Below, in pieces: positions 5,366-5,495 of a stretch of 5,495 bases of DNA. The notes beneath the pieces are model-generated. The model worked only from the letters and a program-made list of their open reading frames with translations, did no database searches and was not told the DNA's origin. Both the position numbers and the translations under genes were made by a program. The DNA comes from Thermoleophilaceae bacterium (GTDB taxonomy: Bacteria; Actinomycetota; Thermoleophilia; Solirubrobacterales; Thermoleophilaceae): positions 1 to 5,495 of the forward strand of contig JACCUO010000179.1 in NCBI GenBank assembly GCA_013811765.1. The letters run 5' to 3'. Each line of letters starts with the position of its first letter. The first letter of the stretch is position 1.

Positions 5366-5372
5366 TAACCTA
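5366..5372. promoter_or_regulatory. Candidate bidirectional leaderless promoter (overlapping -10 elements)
   Basis: The 7 bases TAACCTA read TAACCT on the plus strand (ending 6 nt before the ATG at 5378) and TAGGTT on the minus strand (ending 7 nt before the GTG at 5359). Both fit TAnnnT -10 elements at the spacing that puts the first transcribed base on or next to the start codon. Only 18 nt separate the two start codons, and neither has a clear Shine-Dalgarno sequence. No strong -35 is visible on either side (a weak CTTCCA lies 17 bp out on the minus strand). Confidence 0.4.
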
Positions 5373-5377
5373 CGCCC

Positions 5378-5495
5378 ATGCGCGTGCCCTGGAAGCTTCT
5401 CGGGCTGGCCGGGCTCGCCGGCGTGGCGGCCACCGGCGCCGCGGTCGCGCGCAAGCGCCGCGCCCAGCGTGAGTACAGCCCCGACGAGCTGCGCG
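5378..5495 (+). CDS. Membrane-anchored protein, 5' part only
   Basis: The ATG at 5378 opens a frame that runs off the window end after 39 codons. The visible N-terminus is MRVPWK, followed by a hydrophobic segment rich in G, A, L and V (about 7-24), then a basic cluster RKRRAQR (25-31) and YSPDEL. This looks like a single N-terminal membrane anchor with the remainder in the cytoplasm. No cleavage site or lipobox is present. No family can be named from so short a stretch. The start is supported by the -10-like TAACCT 6 nt upstream, by the hydrophobic segment directly after the ATG, and by the divergent layout with the papain-fold gene. Confidence 0.6.
   Translation, partial: MRVPWKLLGLAGLAGVAATGAAVARKRRAQREYSPDELR

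Noticed and set aside
1..5495. CRISPR arrays, insertion sequences, long direct or inverted repeats
   Set aside because: None seen by eye; no transposase motifs, no regularly spaced repeats, and no base-composition break suggesting recent transfer.

Overview
The window is high-GC, gene-dense DNA. It uses GTG and TTG starts freely, third codon positions are strongly G/C, and genes overlap as GTGA/ATGA pairs. Two likely promoters sit at leaderless spacing (-10 element about 7 nt before the start codon). Together this suggests an actinobacterium, possibly a Thermoleophilia/Solirubrobacterales-type lineage. The lineage is inferred from style and protein flavour only; there is no rRNA or marker gene here.

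Region 1 (about 175-3381, minus strand) is a tight five-gene operon. In transcription order it holds a small TusA-like sulfur carrier (3381-3133), a DsrE-family protein (3131-2805), a TusA-like/OsmC fusion (2755-2012), a cobalamin-independent methionine-synthase-type protein made of the catalytic core only (2015-813), and a class I SAM-dependent methyltransferase (816-175). The junctions are a 1-nt gap, a 49-nt gap, and two 4-nt overlaps. The set joins persulfide handling (TusA/DsrE/OsmC) to zinc-thiolate methyl transfer (MetE core) and SAM chemistry, so the proteins probably act in one route for sulfur incorporation or thiol methylation. Both TusA-type domains keep the active Cys but replace the family CPxP motif with CGS(G/L). 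The OsmC domain keeps only one of its two usual cysteines. This operon is the most interesting part of the window.

Region 2 (3382-3585) is a divergent intergenic region. It carries a good plus-strand promoter (TTGACC, 17 bp, TAGGCT) and a possible leaderless minus-strand promoter for the sulfur operon.

Region 3 (3586-4730, plus strand) encodes a small four-helix membrane protein of unknown function, followed by a CbbY-like HAD phosphatase that has no ordinary start codon at the expected place.

Region 4 (4733-5495): a permuted papain-fold (NlpC/P60-superfamily) protein on the minus strand converges on the HAD gene, with only 2 nt between the stop codons. Its start faces a divergent plus-strand gene, cut by the window end, that begins with a single membrane anchor. 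The 18 nt between those two starts hold overlapping -10-like elements on both strands (TAACCTA), a candidate minimal bidirectional leaderless promoter.

The first 174 bases hold no gene that can be called with confidence.
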